The translations under genes were made by a program, and so were the position numbers. A stretch of 64,000 nt of DNA from Gloeophyllum trabeum ATCC 11539. Lineage: Eukaryota; Basidiomycota; Agaricomycetes; Gloeophyllales; Gloeophyllaceae. Location: assembly GCF_000344685.1 (NCBI RefSeq), contig NW_006920417.1:1299134-1363133 (forward strand), written 5' to 3'. Of this stretch, positions 36,461 to 48,279 are shown piece after piece (positions within the stretch are counted from its first letter, which is position 1; each line of letters starts with the position of its first letter). The notes under the pieces are model-generated. The model did not search any database, was not told the DNA's origin, and was given only the letters and a program-made list of their open reading frames with translations.

Positions 36461-38980
36461 ATGGCTACCAGGCGGTCACAAAGGCTCTCGCAAAGATTAA
36501 CTGCAGCCCCTGAGGCTGGAGTGGTTGATGTAGAAGCTGTAGCGGAAGAGCTGAGTCCGCCCGCGAAACGCAGGAAGACTAAGAAAGCAGTCCAAAATGC
36601 TGGTATCACGAGGAAAGGGAAGAAAGGGAAGCTGAGTCGATTCGTAGATATGCCTCTGGATATCTTGTACGAGGTGCGTGATACGAATGCGGGATGCCTG
36701 AAGGTCTTGGCTCAAGCGTAACTTCTGCAGATCTTCCGTCACTTGTATCCTCTGGACCTATTGCGGCTATCATGGACAACAAAGGCCTTGCGAGCTACTC
36801 TCACGACCCGCAGAGTTAGATTCCTTTGGACTGCTGCTATCAGCAATGCAAGCCTGCCAGCGTGTCCGGACGAAGTGACGGAGCCCCAGTGGGCTCGTCT
36901 AGCGTTCTACCCACACTGCTCGGTACGCGCGTTCTCTTGTTCTTGCATCTTTGAATAATTCTCACTTTCTGTAGTACTGCGGTGCGCCGAACGTGCACAA
37001 CATCTTTTGGCTTTGCCGCGTAAGATGCTGCAATAAGTGCTTGAAGCAGCGGTGAGCAACCTGTACCTGCGGCCAATGAGAAATTAGGACTTATACCCAG
37101 CAAGCTATATCTCAGAGTACAAACATCCCATTGGGTTGGAGTTGCAATGTCTCATTCCCCATGCAGTTCTGGTCCGAAGTGGTGCGCATCGACCGCGATT
37201 TATTCCATTGCCATATTTAGACGTCTTACAGGTTCGGAGGAGGTGTATTATCCCAAGGCCGCCGTGGATGAATTCATGGCTCACTTGACCGCCACTATTG
37301 GGGATCGCGAAGCGCTTGTTCAACTTCTCATGGCCAAGTCGGCCGATCTTTTAGCACTTCAGGACGTAAGTGTAATAAATCCATGTACCAAGCATAATCT
37401 GATACTGTCCGGAAAGCACGCCGAGTTGTGCTGCGAATGGCAAGAAGAGGAGAAGATTCGGATCTGGCTGGAACGGAAGCGGACAAAAGACCGACGTCTG
37501 TCTGCGTATGTCATCCCCTGACGACTTTTACCTCGTTGCTGAACATCGCCTGCACTTCAGTATTAAAGATAAGCTGCGTGGCCTCGGATATGGAGAAGAA
37601 GTCGATGCGCTAGAAGAGTTCGATTCTAGAGCCCTTGCCGACCACCCCGCAGTAGCCCAGCCCAAAGAACTCACAGATCGCGGTAATGTTTAAGAGCCAT
37701 CCGTTGGAGAACGACTGTCTGACGGCGTCTGCTGGCAGCATGGAACAGCATGAAGGCTACTATCATAGCATTCCTCCATGAAAAGAAGGCTGCACGTTTG
37801 GCCCGGGAACGACTGAACATTATCACATCCCGAGAAGCGATAGTGAAGCTACTGTTCTCGCAGTGGACTGCAGGGCAACCTCCCTACACTCCTTTGCCGC
37901 GCGTAGCAGACGTGTGCCAGATGACCGAGTTCAGGCAGATCATAGAGGAGCCCAGTGATGTAGAAGTCGGCCCAGAAAGCTTCCAATCTGCGATCGCCAA
38001 CCTTCCACGTCTGTGTGAGGAGTGGCGCAGCAAGGTCCGCGCTCGGCTGGTAGCTATGCTGCCAGACACGTCGTGTTGCCAGACCCACCCTACAGCTGGG
38101 CCCAAAGAGGAGCGTCTCGAGCTAGCAACGACATGGTTCTTCTGCACCAAGTGCCTGCGAGCTTTGGATTATCCCCGGGTGATGTTTCACGAATGCATGT
38201 TCAAATTGGATTTCAACCGGCGGGACTATTGCAGAATACGCGACGAGCCGCTGGTGGTGGTTGACGAGCCTGCGGAGCGGTACTACAAATTGGGTTGCGA
38301 GCCTTGGGATATGGACGACGAAAAGCTGAAATACTGCCCAGGAGCATCTCATGCGGCGTGGCAAATCGTGAGGCTCAATGGGGGATGCCCGGGAACGACG
38401 ACAGGAAAGGAGATGGACAAGCTTCAGGCTTGGTACTCAAGGGCATCCTGCCGCAGTCTCCGTACTCAGAAGCATACAGTTTACTCCTGGAAATCGGCGG
38501 TGAGTATCTGGTAGATGTGTTTTCCATCTCTTTGAAGCTTACTCGGCCACAGGTCCAAGAGCTGGTCTTAGAAGGAGAGGAAGAGCGCAAATCCTGGTTC
38601 CGCATATGCGGCAGGGACGAGGCAGCGGCCAGAGAGCTGAGCAAATCTGTGGCGGAAGAATTGTGGTCCATCAAGTTCCTCTCCCCCGAGTATCGGTGGA
38701 CATCCATGTACGAGGAATGTAACCCTCTCCAGTGGTGCTGCAACCTCTGCAGGACTCGCCTCTTCGAGTTCGGGCACAACGTCCCCAAGCATTTGGCAGA
38801 GTAAGTGCATCTCAAATTCATCATATTACTAGAGTGTACTGATCGCTCCGTAGGCGCCATGGGATACATGAGCCGCACGGCATCCGCCAGTATCTACACT
38901 ATAATCCCGACGCAGGGCCGTGGCCTCTGCCCGTGGATATCGAATTGACTTCGGTGCCTGCTAGTGCTGGTGAAGTATAG
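36461..38980 (+). CDS. F-box and zinc-finger protein, paralogue 3
   Basis: Multi-exon (36461-36673, 36731-36922, 36975-37051, then further exons to the stop at 38978-38980). The layout matches paralogue 1: basic N-terminus (TRRSQRLSQRL; KRRKTKK), F-box (FVDMPLDILYE / IFRHLYPLDLLRLSW), cysteine block (YCGAPN ... RCCNKC), FFCTKC ... FHEC, and a C-terminal finger (WCCNLC ... KHLAERHG). The frame stays open over all joins I followed, so it is intact. The N-terminal basic segments suggest a nuclear protein. Substrate unknown; SCF ligase membership is inferred from the F-box only. Confidence 0.75.
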
Positions 38981-39534
38981 CTATACTCACCTCCGTGTCG
39001 TACACCGATATAGGCAAGCTTGTGGAGCTATGTCCAGCGTAGATGGTCTAGGAATATGTTATTATTGATGTGGTAGTGTCTAGGCGATTTAATGTGGAGA
39101 GAGGGGGAGAGGGAAACTTCAGCGGACTGGGCTCGTCATTGTTGGGAATATTTGCTTTACAGTTTCTTTGAATCCCTTCCCCGTACATGAAAAATGCATC
39201 ACTCAGTCAGTATTAATATTCTTCTCGATGGAAACTGATGAGTCGGACGGTTTGCAGCCACCGCTACCTTCTCGGGCAATAGCTGAAGGAATTGTGGCGT
39301 CCAGCTTCAAGAGAGTTAACCTCTTCTCCAACGCCCGTGGTTATTCCCGGAAAGCGGGGTTTGAACTCCCAGCCAATGAGAGGCCGACATTTAGTGACAG
39401 CACGTGGGAGAATAACTTTCAGTGGAATATTTTCTGCGGAAAGCCTTTCCGTCGGGCGGTTCCCGCGATTTCCGTGTCCGTGCTATAGCTACACAGTCCC
39501 TACCACTGCTGCGAACCCTGTAACGTGAGGTGTA
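38981..39534. other. Spacer before RPC17
   Basis: About 550 bases with the F-box 3' UTR and the RPC17 promoter. The open frame at 39168-39488 has no recognisable features. Confidence 0.35.
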
Positions 39535-40358
39535 ATGGAGGTCTGTGCGTTCCTAGGTGATCTATGCTACGTATTCTCATATCTGCTTCTTGGTTTAGGT
39601 CGTAAATCCTCGATCTGCCCTGTTGTCCAACTACGAAGTCCTAGCTCTTTTGCGGGAACTGGACAGTGATCACTTGGCGAAGACAAAGACGGCTTTGCGT
39701 ATTAAGAAAGAGGAGGAACAGTCGGGGAAGCCAACACCAAATGCTACCGCGATAGAGGAAGAGATCTGTGAAAACTTGCGGACCGTTGAGGTCGAGGTAC
39801 GTGTGGAACTGGGCGCCGCATAATTGAGACACTCACACACTCACTGCAGCCTCATTTCTAGGCACTTCAGTACCTCACGGCGGAGTATCAGCCTATAGCA
39901 GCACAATCTGACGCTGGTATAACCAAGCTGGTGAAAGATATCGAGCCATATGGTTTTACCAAAGCAGAGAAGTTGCAGATCGTGAACCTAGCGCCCACAG
40001 AACCAGTCGAGCTTTACGTAGTCCGTACACTCTACCTTCAGTTCTGATGGGCTACATTTGACGTGCTCCGCAGATCGTTGAGGAACTAGAAGATCGATTG
40101 GGTGAACGTATGGAAGAAGTTCTGTCGCATGTGCGAGCATCGCTCGACCCCAATGCCCTACCTGCTTCTACAGCTGAGGGGTCGAGCAACGGTGCAGATC
40201 CCAATCCCGCGGACCCCGCAGCTCTTCAAGTTGAAGAGAAGATCACGACAGAGGTTTACGAGGCGGAAACATGGATTCAAGACACCAACTATATTGAATG
40301 GGACGATGGTGGGGAAGGAGCGGGTGTCGAAGGGGATTTGGAAATGGATGAAGAGTAA
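39535..40358 (+). CDS. RNA polymerase III subunit RPC17/RPC9
   Basis: Four exons (39535-39540, 39599-39796, 39862-40020, 40074-40358) give 215 aa. The first coding exon is only ATG GAG, joined to NPRSALLSNYEVLALLREL, the typical start of this family (MEV...RSALLSNFEV). The middle matches the Rpb4-like HRDC fold (KAEKLQIVNLAPTEPVELYV, EELEDRLGERMEE). The acidic tail (GDLEMDEE) and Pro/Asn-rich insert are extra. RPC17 pairs with RPC25 in the stalk of Pol III, which recruits TFIIIB for tRNA and 5S transcription. Intron 3 begins GTCCGT, or GTAGTC if one residue is dropped. Confidence 0.9.
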
Positions 40359-41074
40359 CGGTACGCATTGTGGCAATTGTGAAACTCATTTCTCGGTACC
40401 TCCGTCCTGGATTCCCGTGTATCGTTGAGGAGGGCCTCGCTGCACTTGCCGAAGTCGTAAGGGTTAGCCCTGCGGTTCAGAACCTCCGACATCACGTATT
40501 CAGGGTTGATTGCAGCAGTAGTGTCGTCGACGACACGGTACGAAGCTTGGCGAGAAACTCATTGTGGATTGCAGTACGATTGGAATAGTACACAGCTTGA
40601 CGGGGTCCACGCCCCGGTTAAAGTGCTCTGCGCCACAAACCATATTTCCTGTCTCCTTCAGCCTGGCGGCATCGTCCCTGCGCACTTGTGAGGATGCGGG
40701 CACGTTGCTGCAGCGCTCAGTGACTGGACGCTTCTTTTCTCAACATCGGGCAGGTTCGAGTCATGATCCTCTACGCTTGCCGACTTACTTATGTACACGT
40801 CAGCGACGGCATTGTGACTTGCAAGATGGGGTGGAAGCTTTCGGATCCGAGGCTTCAGCCTTCCATCTATCTTCAGCGTTGTCACGGTCGAAGTCAGAGA
40901 ATGACTCCACGTCACGGTCGACTTACGGCTGGCTGACTGGCAAAAGACGCTGAGGGTAGACTTTAATATATAACGACCGCGGACTGGGCACTCCCCCAGC
41001 ATCTACACAGTGTGTACTCAGTCATCGACAACACTGGCTGCATGTCCTCCGCTCCCTCTTGCTCAGCTTGCATT
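40359..41074. other. Spacer between RPC17 and MFS gene
   Basis: About 715 bases. Open frames on both strands (40500-41000) have no known motif. A GGTTCGAGTC at 40752 recalls a tRNA T-arm but does not fold as one. Confidence 0.35.
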
Positions 41075-42970
41075 ATGCCCGTGGATCTTCATGTTCAGAG
41101 CACCATTTTCGGCAAGCTGATGCGCCTTGTTTCGCGCAATAAGGTCTTCCAGTATCCCGACGAGGTTGATCCTTCCTCGTGGAAGAACGCGATCCAGGAA
41201 GATCCGACGCAGCTGCCACGTCAGACTTCGCCATCCACCGTTGATCTAGTCAACGCGTCGGGCAAGGAGGCGCAGAATGGCGCGGTGCATGAGCAACAAC
41301 AGGCGAGAAAACGCGAGAAATGTGATGTGACCATCGTGGGCTGGTATGGGCCGGATGATCCAGAGGCAAGAACATCTCTCGTCAAGTCTTGCGGGGATGC
41401 CTGTTAACTTGATACACCCCAACGCTCTAGAACCCCCAAAATTGGCCGAATAGGTTGAAGCACCTTATCACTTTCCAGATGTGCATCCTTAATTTTGCCG
41501 TCTACATCGCGAGCTCGATTTATGTGCCGGGCGAGCCTGGCCTCATGGAAGAATTTGGTGTTGGTGAGGTTGTCGCAACGTTGGGTCTTTCGCTATTTAC
41601 CCTGTAAGCCATGACATCCGCCTTGTGTCGCCGACATGAATCGCATTAGGGAATCTTCTACTAATTATCAACAAATAGCGGTTATGGATTGGGTCCTATG
41701 CTGTGGTCCCCATTGTCGGAGATGCCACAACTGGGACGAACTGGTATTTTCTTCTGGACACTCTTGGCATTTATCCTATTTCAACTTCCCGTCGGATTGG
41801 CCCCCAACGTCGCCGTATTTCTCGTTTTCCGATTGGTGACAGGGTTCTGTGGCAGCCCTTGCCTAGCTACGGGCGGCGGTACCATCAATGACATCTACCC
41901 ACCCATAGCAGTGCCGTACGCCTTGTGTATTTGGTCGTCGGCGGGTGTATTGGGTCCAGTCTTTGGGCCCCTCATTGGCGGGTACCTTGCATCGGCCATG
42001 GGCTGGCGCTGGACCATCTGGGTCTTCACATGCCTGTGTAGCCTGGTGCTCATTATCATGTTCTTCTTCTTTCCAGAGACAAGTGCCGATAATATCCTCT
42101 ACAATCGAGCGAAGAGATTGCGCAAGGCTACAGGGAACGAGGGCCTGCGAAGCCGGACCGAAATTGACGCGGCCAACCATACCACCAGAGACGACCTCGA
42201 AGTCCTCGCGAGAGCGTTTACTCTTACATTCAGTGAACCCATCGTGCTGCTCATGGATTTATACGCGGGCCTCCTCTACGGTGTGCTCTTCATATGGTTC
42301 GAGTCCTTCCCGATCGTGTTCGGGAGCATCTATGGCTTTAACTCAGGCCAGCAAGGACTTGTCTTCCTCGGCATCTTGGTTTTCACAGTAATATCTGTAC
42401 CCATATTCCTTCTCTGGGTAAACAAAAAACTTGTGCCCCAAATGTCTTCGCCAAATTTCAAACCCGAGGCGGTTCTTCCCCCAACGTTCGTTGGGTGCTT
42501 CGCCCTTCCTATCTGTCTCTTCTGGTTCGGTTGGACCTCACGAGAAAGCGTACACTGGATCGTACCCATCATTGGCTCAGGCCTCTTTGCCGTCGGCGTC
42601 GTCACCCTTTTCAACTCGGTGTACACATACATCGGCATTGTATATGCCAAATATGCCGCCTCCATCTTCGCAGGGGCTGCTCTCTTCCGTGCCTCGCTCG
42701 GTGCAGCTTTCCCACTTTTCGTAAGCACTTCCGTGCTCTTCTACCCTTTCTAGCTAACCCACAGGGTGGTTCGATAGGCACGAGCGATGTTTAAGCGGCT
42801 CGGCGTCGGTCCAGGCAACTCCCTACTGGGTGGGATCGCTATTCTGTTTATTCCGGTTCCTTTCGTGTTTTATCGAGTAAGTTCAGGATAATTCCCGTGC
42901 CGCTCATATGTTGTAAACCCCTACTTAGTATGGTGAACGGATCCGAAGCTGGAGCAAGCGTGCACAGTAG
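41075..42970 (+). CDS. MFS transporter, DHA1 polyamine/drug exporter type
   Basis: Five exons (41075-41365, 41431-41603, 41679-42720, 42778-42876, 42929-42970) give 548 aa, normal for this family. The cytosolic N-terminus contains FQYPDEVDPSSW and DDPENPQNWP, the signature before TM1 in Tpo1/Flr1-like exporters. Twelve hydrophobic segments follow, with motif-A-like GPMLWSPLSE, motif C GPVFGPLIGGY, and the end MFKRLGVGPGNSLLGG. It probably exports to the outside by proton antiport; the substrate is unknown. Intron 1 is GC-AG (GCAAGA). An in-frame ATG at 41042 is an alternative start. Confidence 0.9.
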
Positions 42971-44916
42971 TTGAAAAGACTGCCAATGTGCATAATTTGA
43001 TTTTGACAAGCAGTGCAATTGAGAATGAAACGGGGCACTCAAGACGCGCCCAATCTCAGGACTTGTTTGTTGGCAGGGGAGAGGGGCCTTTAGACATGGA
43101 CAAAAAGTAACTGTATTCATTACAACTGTTTTCATACGCCGTTTCCTTGTTCCGTGGTGGACAGTACCTTGTTCTTGGGTTTCCGCGTACGCTGCTCCAC
43201 GCTAAGAGTTCGATTGCTTTAGGCCTACGGCTATCTTACTACCCCTCGGCATATCAGCATCCCCGCAACTCTCCGCATACAAACACGGGGGGAGCCAATC
43301 TCAGATCAGAACTTTTGCAAACGCCTGGCCCGACGGACCGCGACAACATCAGGACGACTACAAAATCATGAAAATGGCGTTAGCCACACCCATCGTGAGA
43401 CTACAGATTGACCAATCTCGCCGCGAGGAGTACGCCGAGGACCCTCGCGGACCCTCACGGTTGAGGCCAACTTGAAAACGGACCTGACGTCTGAGAGCAT
43501 CTGAGAGCACCTGCCAGAGAGAGGAACGGAATAAATCCTCATGAGCTGTCAGGAGCTCTCAGGTAGGACACGGAAATTCAGAGGCCTCAGCGACTGTCAT
43601 ATGTCCGTCCCGCCTAACATCCGTGGTAGCAACAATCTATCTGATAGAGCTCAGTATCTGCAATTTACCCCTGCTAGCTTGTTCCTGGCGAGAGGTGCAA
43701 CAACCTTGCGAGACGTGAGTGCGAAGACCTTATCCTTGTTTAACTCACCACCAGCTCAACTCGTGTCGTCGCACCATGTTGGATCTTCAAGCTTCAAGCG
43801 TCACAATCTGTCAGTTCCGACGGGGAAGCGTATTTCCTGATATCCTTACTTCCTTACGCTGAAAATTCAGAAACGGTCTCGACCCTTCATCGACACGTTG
43901 TCTTAAGTGAGGAAGGGTAAAGAATGACATCCGTGCTAAGTAACGCAGGGGTTGAATCTTCCTCCCGCTATCAGTCTTTTGACTTCATTACGTCGCTGAT
44001 CATCAACGGAACTGGGAAAGGTTGGTCATACATCGTTCTACAGGTAAGCCGGTACGGGTGCACATACGCATTTCCCGGTGTCTGTGCGCGCCGACGGTAA
44101 TGAACATATGCACACTGGCAGCCCCTCAGTAGAAATAGTCAACGGTCCGACGTATCCAGCGACCAAGTTGCGTTCGGCACTGCGACGATCGCAAGTACAC
44201 AAGCCCCAAAAAGTGAGCAGTAAATCCTGCCGTTGCATGCGTCTGACTTCCGGCTCCTAATATGTAGCGACTAAGGTCCATATGATTCAAAAATTCCTGT
44301 ACCGGGTCCGCCGACCACCGCACCAGCCTGGATGCAGATATTGACCGTCGCTTCCGAGAACCCTTCGGTACAAGTGAGCACTGCGGCTATTTGGGACATC
44401 TATATCACCGGTTGATAACCTACGTTCCAATTATGGTCCTTATCGACACATATAATCCTGCCCTCGAGTTATGGCTCTTATCCTCATCCAAGATGGTTGA
44501 AAATCTTACGTCGTATGGGTACTCCTACTTAGAGTGTACGAGCGTTCTGCGTAAGGCAGCTCAGGCGAGACGAGCTTACTTTCACGTCATCCACTGACCT
44601 GCACTCGATGGGCGCCACTCCCTCGAATATAGGTATTTGGGAGCGTTCTAACATTATCATCGTCCGTCTTGCCGTATCACCGAGCTGTCCCCTCCTTCTC
44701 TTCAATGATAGACGCAGCTCCAGAACGAGGTCTATTCTTTGGAAGACTGGACAGCGGTGCAGTCCACCTGATCGTTATCACCAAGTCCCTGCTTTCATGG
44801 CGCTAACGACTCTCGTAGGCTATCTACTCAAACCGCAGATATAAGATCCCGCAGCCGAGGCAAGCTAGTACTGTCTCACCGCCGTCCTCGCTCTCCTCTC
44901 CCTTGCTGGTCTCGGT
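42971..44916. other. 1.9-kb region without recognisable genes
   Basis: Short open frames only (for example 43541-43840, 44391-44597), none with known motifs. The part just before 44917 is presumably the promoter of the methyltransferase. I see no repeat or mobile element remnant. Confidence 0.35.
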
Positions 44917-46788
44917 ATGACAATCGAAGACCTGGAGAACCTGCAGGCAGTTCTCAACGACTCCATTGACTCTCTAAAGAGGTACTACACGGATATATCA
45001 TTAGATTTCCCGTCCCTCGATGGACAATACAGCGCCGATGCAGCCGAAAGCTTGAGGTCTGACCCGAAGGTCTCCCAAGCAATCCTGAACATCACTGCCG
45101 CCTCCTACCAACTACTATGCACTGTGAGGCCGCCTATGATGTCCATATTTGACGCAGCGACCAGCGTGAGTTTATACGTCGTATCCGGGAATCCTTCCGC
45201 TCACCCTGCGACTTTCGGCGATCAGTACTTGATCACTGCATGTCTTAGAGTAACCGAGCAGATCAATGCAGTAGAGCTGCTGCGCGACTTCGGCGCTCAG
45301 GGCCTTCACGTAAACGATATTGCACTCTACGCTGGCATGGAGCCGACGAAGTTAGGTAGGAACTCGCGTGCCAAGTCTTGCAGAAGCGCTGGCAAGTACT
45401 TATACTTAGAGTTCCGCTGTAGCCCGCGTGTTCCGCTTGCTCGCGACGCATCACATCTTTCGCGAAGTGCAGCCGAACGTCTTTGCCAATAATCGTATTT
45501 CGTCCGTATTCGACAGCGGCAAGGACGCGAGGTGGCTATCTACCCAGTGAGTGGTGGCCGGTGTCAATGGTATATCGCTGGTTTTTCTGTGATCCTACTT
45601 ATCGAATCACGGTAGACCCCAAGCGGAGAAACACAAGGGGACCTATGGCGCGGCTGCATTTATTGATCACGCGTAACGCTTTATGATCGTGTGTCTAGTG
45701 TCTAGTGTTCATGGTTATTACAGGGCCGACGAATGCTGCAAGTCTGCGTGCTACCTGTATGAGACGCTCTCATCCCCCGAAACGAGCCATAACTTCAAAG
45801 CCAACCAGGCAGCGTTACAAACATGCTTCAAGACCGACAAAGTGCTCTTCGCTTGGCTCGAGGAGCCGTTCAACCAACGCCGGTTTGAGAGATACGGAGC
45901 TGCGATCAGAGCGAGCTCTTTTTGGAACGATCCCAAAGCAATCATCAATGGTAATACCTGACTATGTTCAGAGATCTTCAGCTAAACACATGTCATCCAG
46001 GATACGACTGGGGCTCACTGACCGCCAACGACCTGATCGTCGATGTTGGTGGCGGCCATGGTATGCCATCCTTGATGATAGCAAGGGCGAATGCGGAAGT
46101 CCGAATCATTATACAGGATCGTGAAGCTGTCACAGAGCAGGGGAAAGTAGTGAGTGTTTGCGTTATTCGCCTGCTTCCGCACCAGATATATTGCCGGTCT
46201 TTCTTTAGTTCTGGCGTGAGGTGTTTCCCAAGGCGTTGGACAGCGGCCGCGTTAGTTTTCAAGGTGCATGATTTCGTCGAGCGATTCATCGTCGCGACAT
46301 TGACCGCCAGTCAGCCCATGAATTCTTCGACAAGCAGCCTCAGAGAGATGTATCTGTCTTTGTGCTGCGCACCGTGTTGCACGACTGGCCCGACAAAAAT
46401 TGTGTCACTATCCTCAAACATTTGCGAGACGCTGCGGGCACCAAAACCAAACTCCTGATAGGCGACTGGATTATACCGCTCGCATGTAGCGAGGGCGCAG
46501 AAGCGCCCCAGATCTTGGGGGCACTGAAAGTTACCGTGCCTTCGCCTCTACTAGCGAACCACGGTAGGGCCAATTCTATTCCCTATGCACTCGACATGGC
46601 CGTAGGTACACGTTTCCTCCTGTTGGACACCGCCTGAATAATTTTCGCAGATGCAAGTCATATTAAACGGTCAAGAACGAACTCTAGCGCATCACGCTGA
46701 CCTCGCAGCACGTGGGGGCTGGCGTATATCCCAGGTTAATCCTATAGAGGGTTCTTGTTTTGGTTACATGGTGGCGGAACCAGTGTAG
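44917..46788 (+). CDS. SAM-dependent O-methyltransferase
   Basis: About nine exons. The N-terminal dimerisation/winged-helix part reads YLITACLRVTEQINAVELLR, GLHVNDIALYAGM, RVFRLLATHHIF. The SAM-binding loop is LIVDVGGGHGMPSL. Catalytic-domain landmarks are HEFFDKQP, VLRTVLHDWPDKNCVTIL and LLIGDWIIPL, and the end is LDMAMQVILNGQERTL ... GGWRISQV. This is the plant caffeate OMT / fungal sterigmatocystin-OMT fold, methylating a phenolic or polyketide hydroxyl. All introns can be placed in phase, for example the 51-base one between RVSFQ and HEFFDKQP. The usual His-Asp pair of the active site is kept (HDW). Substrate unknown. Confidence 0.88.
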
Positions 46789-48279
46789 AGTACTCATCGA
46801 CCTCCACTTCCAGGTGCACAACTTCTCCAGCTTTATTCCCTGCTTAACACTAGCACACATTATTCTAATGAATCTATCATAGGTTCAGTATCACTGTTCA
46901 ACACAGTCGAAACCTTGATGTAGCATAACGTCCGACTACAATTCATGTGGCTTTCATCAGCAAATTGTCCCGCGGCTGGTAGTGGCTGGCGCATATTCCA
47001 GTTATTTTAGCACGTCTACAATCGCATTACCAGCCGAATACCAGACTTGTATTTATGATAAGCGAAGCGCCTGCTGAGATACACTTACCCGAGGATTATC
47101 TTATCATTCTATATATATACCCTTAGCAACGAAGCAATCACCGGCGCCTGACTGATGCGCGTCGCCTCACGTGCTAAGTTCAACATGTCGGACTTTGAAC
47201 TTGACTTAAAAGCGCGCCGCAGTTCGACTTCATCGCCAATCCCCTCTCTCCCTTGTATCACGACTACGTCCTCTCTACAGCTCTCACATGGCTAAGTCCT
47301 AACAGCGGCGCCTGCGTCGCCTCCTGTACCTCTCCGCGGGTAAGTTCTTTTTGTGAACCCGTTGCCTCTCGTCGAACTCCCCCTGAGTACCTTCCTACAG
47401 CGCGTGTACGGCGTGACCTAGATGAGGCCCTCATCGTGTCTCGACGCGTCTCTGTTGCAGGTAAGCCAATTCTCTGCCTTACTGTGTGCACATATTAATA
47501 GAGGTTCTTAGATTGCCGGAGGAGTCTTGCTTGCTAGGTGTGTCCCTCACATTTAGTGACTGAGCATTCTGATTTGTTTTGCAGGTTTGACTATGGTACT
47601 GCTGCTGGGTTCTATGCATACAGGATGACTAGTGCATTAGGTATGTCCCTAACATCTCACCTGTTGATTTACCCTGATGTAGTTTGTTGTAGTGATATGG
47701 TTTGTTTTCTATTGATTAGGGTGGGGGTTGATTCCGGGATAGTATTGCATTGAGCATGTAGCCATAGCAAATTCTGTATTGTAGCTAGCCTGAGCAATCA
47801 TATGTTGTACTGTGTTCATCAGCCAATGTGTTGAGTCTGTATTTCATTCCGGGATGTAGAATACCAAGCAAAACACAGCTGATAGTGTGATTATGGATCA
47901 AAGCAAGCTGGCCTGAGCTTGCAATATGTGTAAGTCTGGTACATATTGTACTTCTTGTGGGAGTCTTACAACATGTGCCATCCGAATATAATGGCTGGCC
48001 CAGCTGTCCACAAGTCTGGTACATATTGTAATACTGGTATTTATTTTAATTGATTATATGCGAATTATATTCAGATACCAGTTATGGGAACATTTGCTGA
48101 TGTTTCTGGCAAGTTGCGGAGGATGATCATGAGATGAATCTTGCATGGCGGCCACATGGACAAGGCGGTGACGCCAAGAACCTTTTTCAAGTCTTGTCCC
48201 GGCGGTAGCGTGTAGTGCAACTCCAAGAACATCGTTACGATGGCTATCGGCATACTACGCTTGCATCATAACTATCATT
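46789..48279. other. 1.5-kb region, short exon-like pieces and a repeat
   Basis: No gene assembled. Around 47300-47700 there are well-formed splice-like signals around tiny open pieces, possibly a spliced non-coding transcript. AAGTCTGGTACATATTGTA occurs twice (47932-47950, 48012-48030). Confidence 0.3.
47932..48030. repeat. 19-bp direct repeat
   Basis: AAGTCTGGTACATATTGTA occurs exactly at 47932-47950 and 48012-48030, 80 bases apart. No function assigned. Confidence 0.5.

Noticed and set aside
40720..40790. tRNA-like T-arm motif GGTTCGAGTC
   Set aside because: The bases around it do not form a T-stem or acceptor stem, and no box A is found at the right distance.
15983..46788. Secondary-metabolite cluster (P450, MFS, O-methyltransferase)
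   Set aside because: The genes are 23 and 2 kb apart with housekeeping genes (ENT3, RPC17) between, and there is no core synthase.
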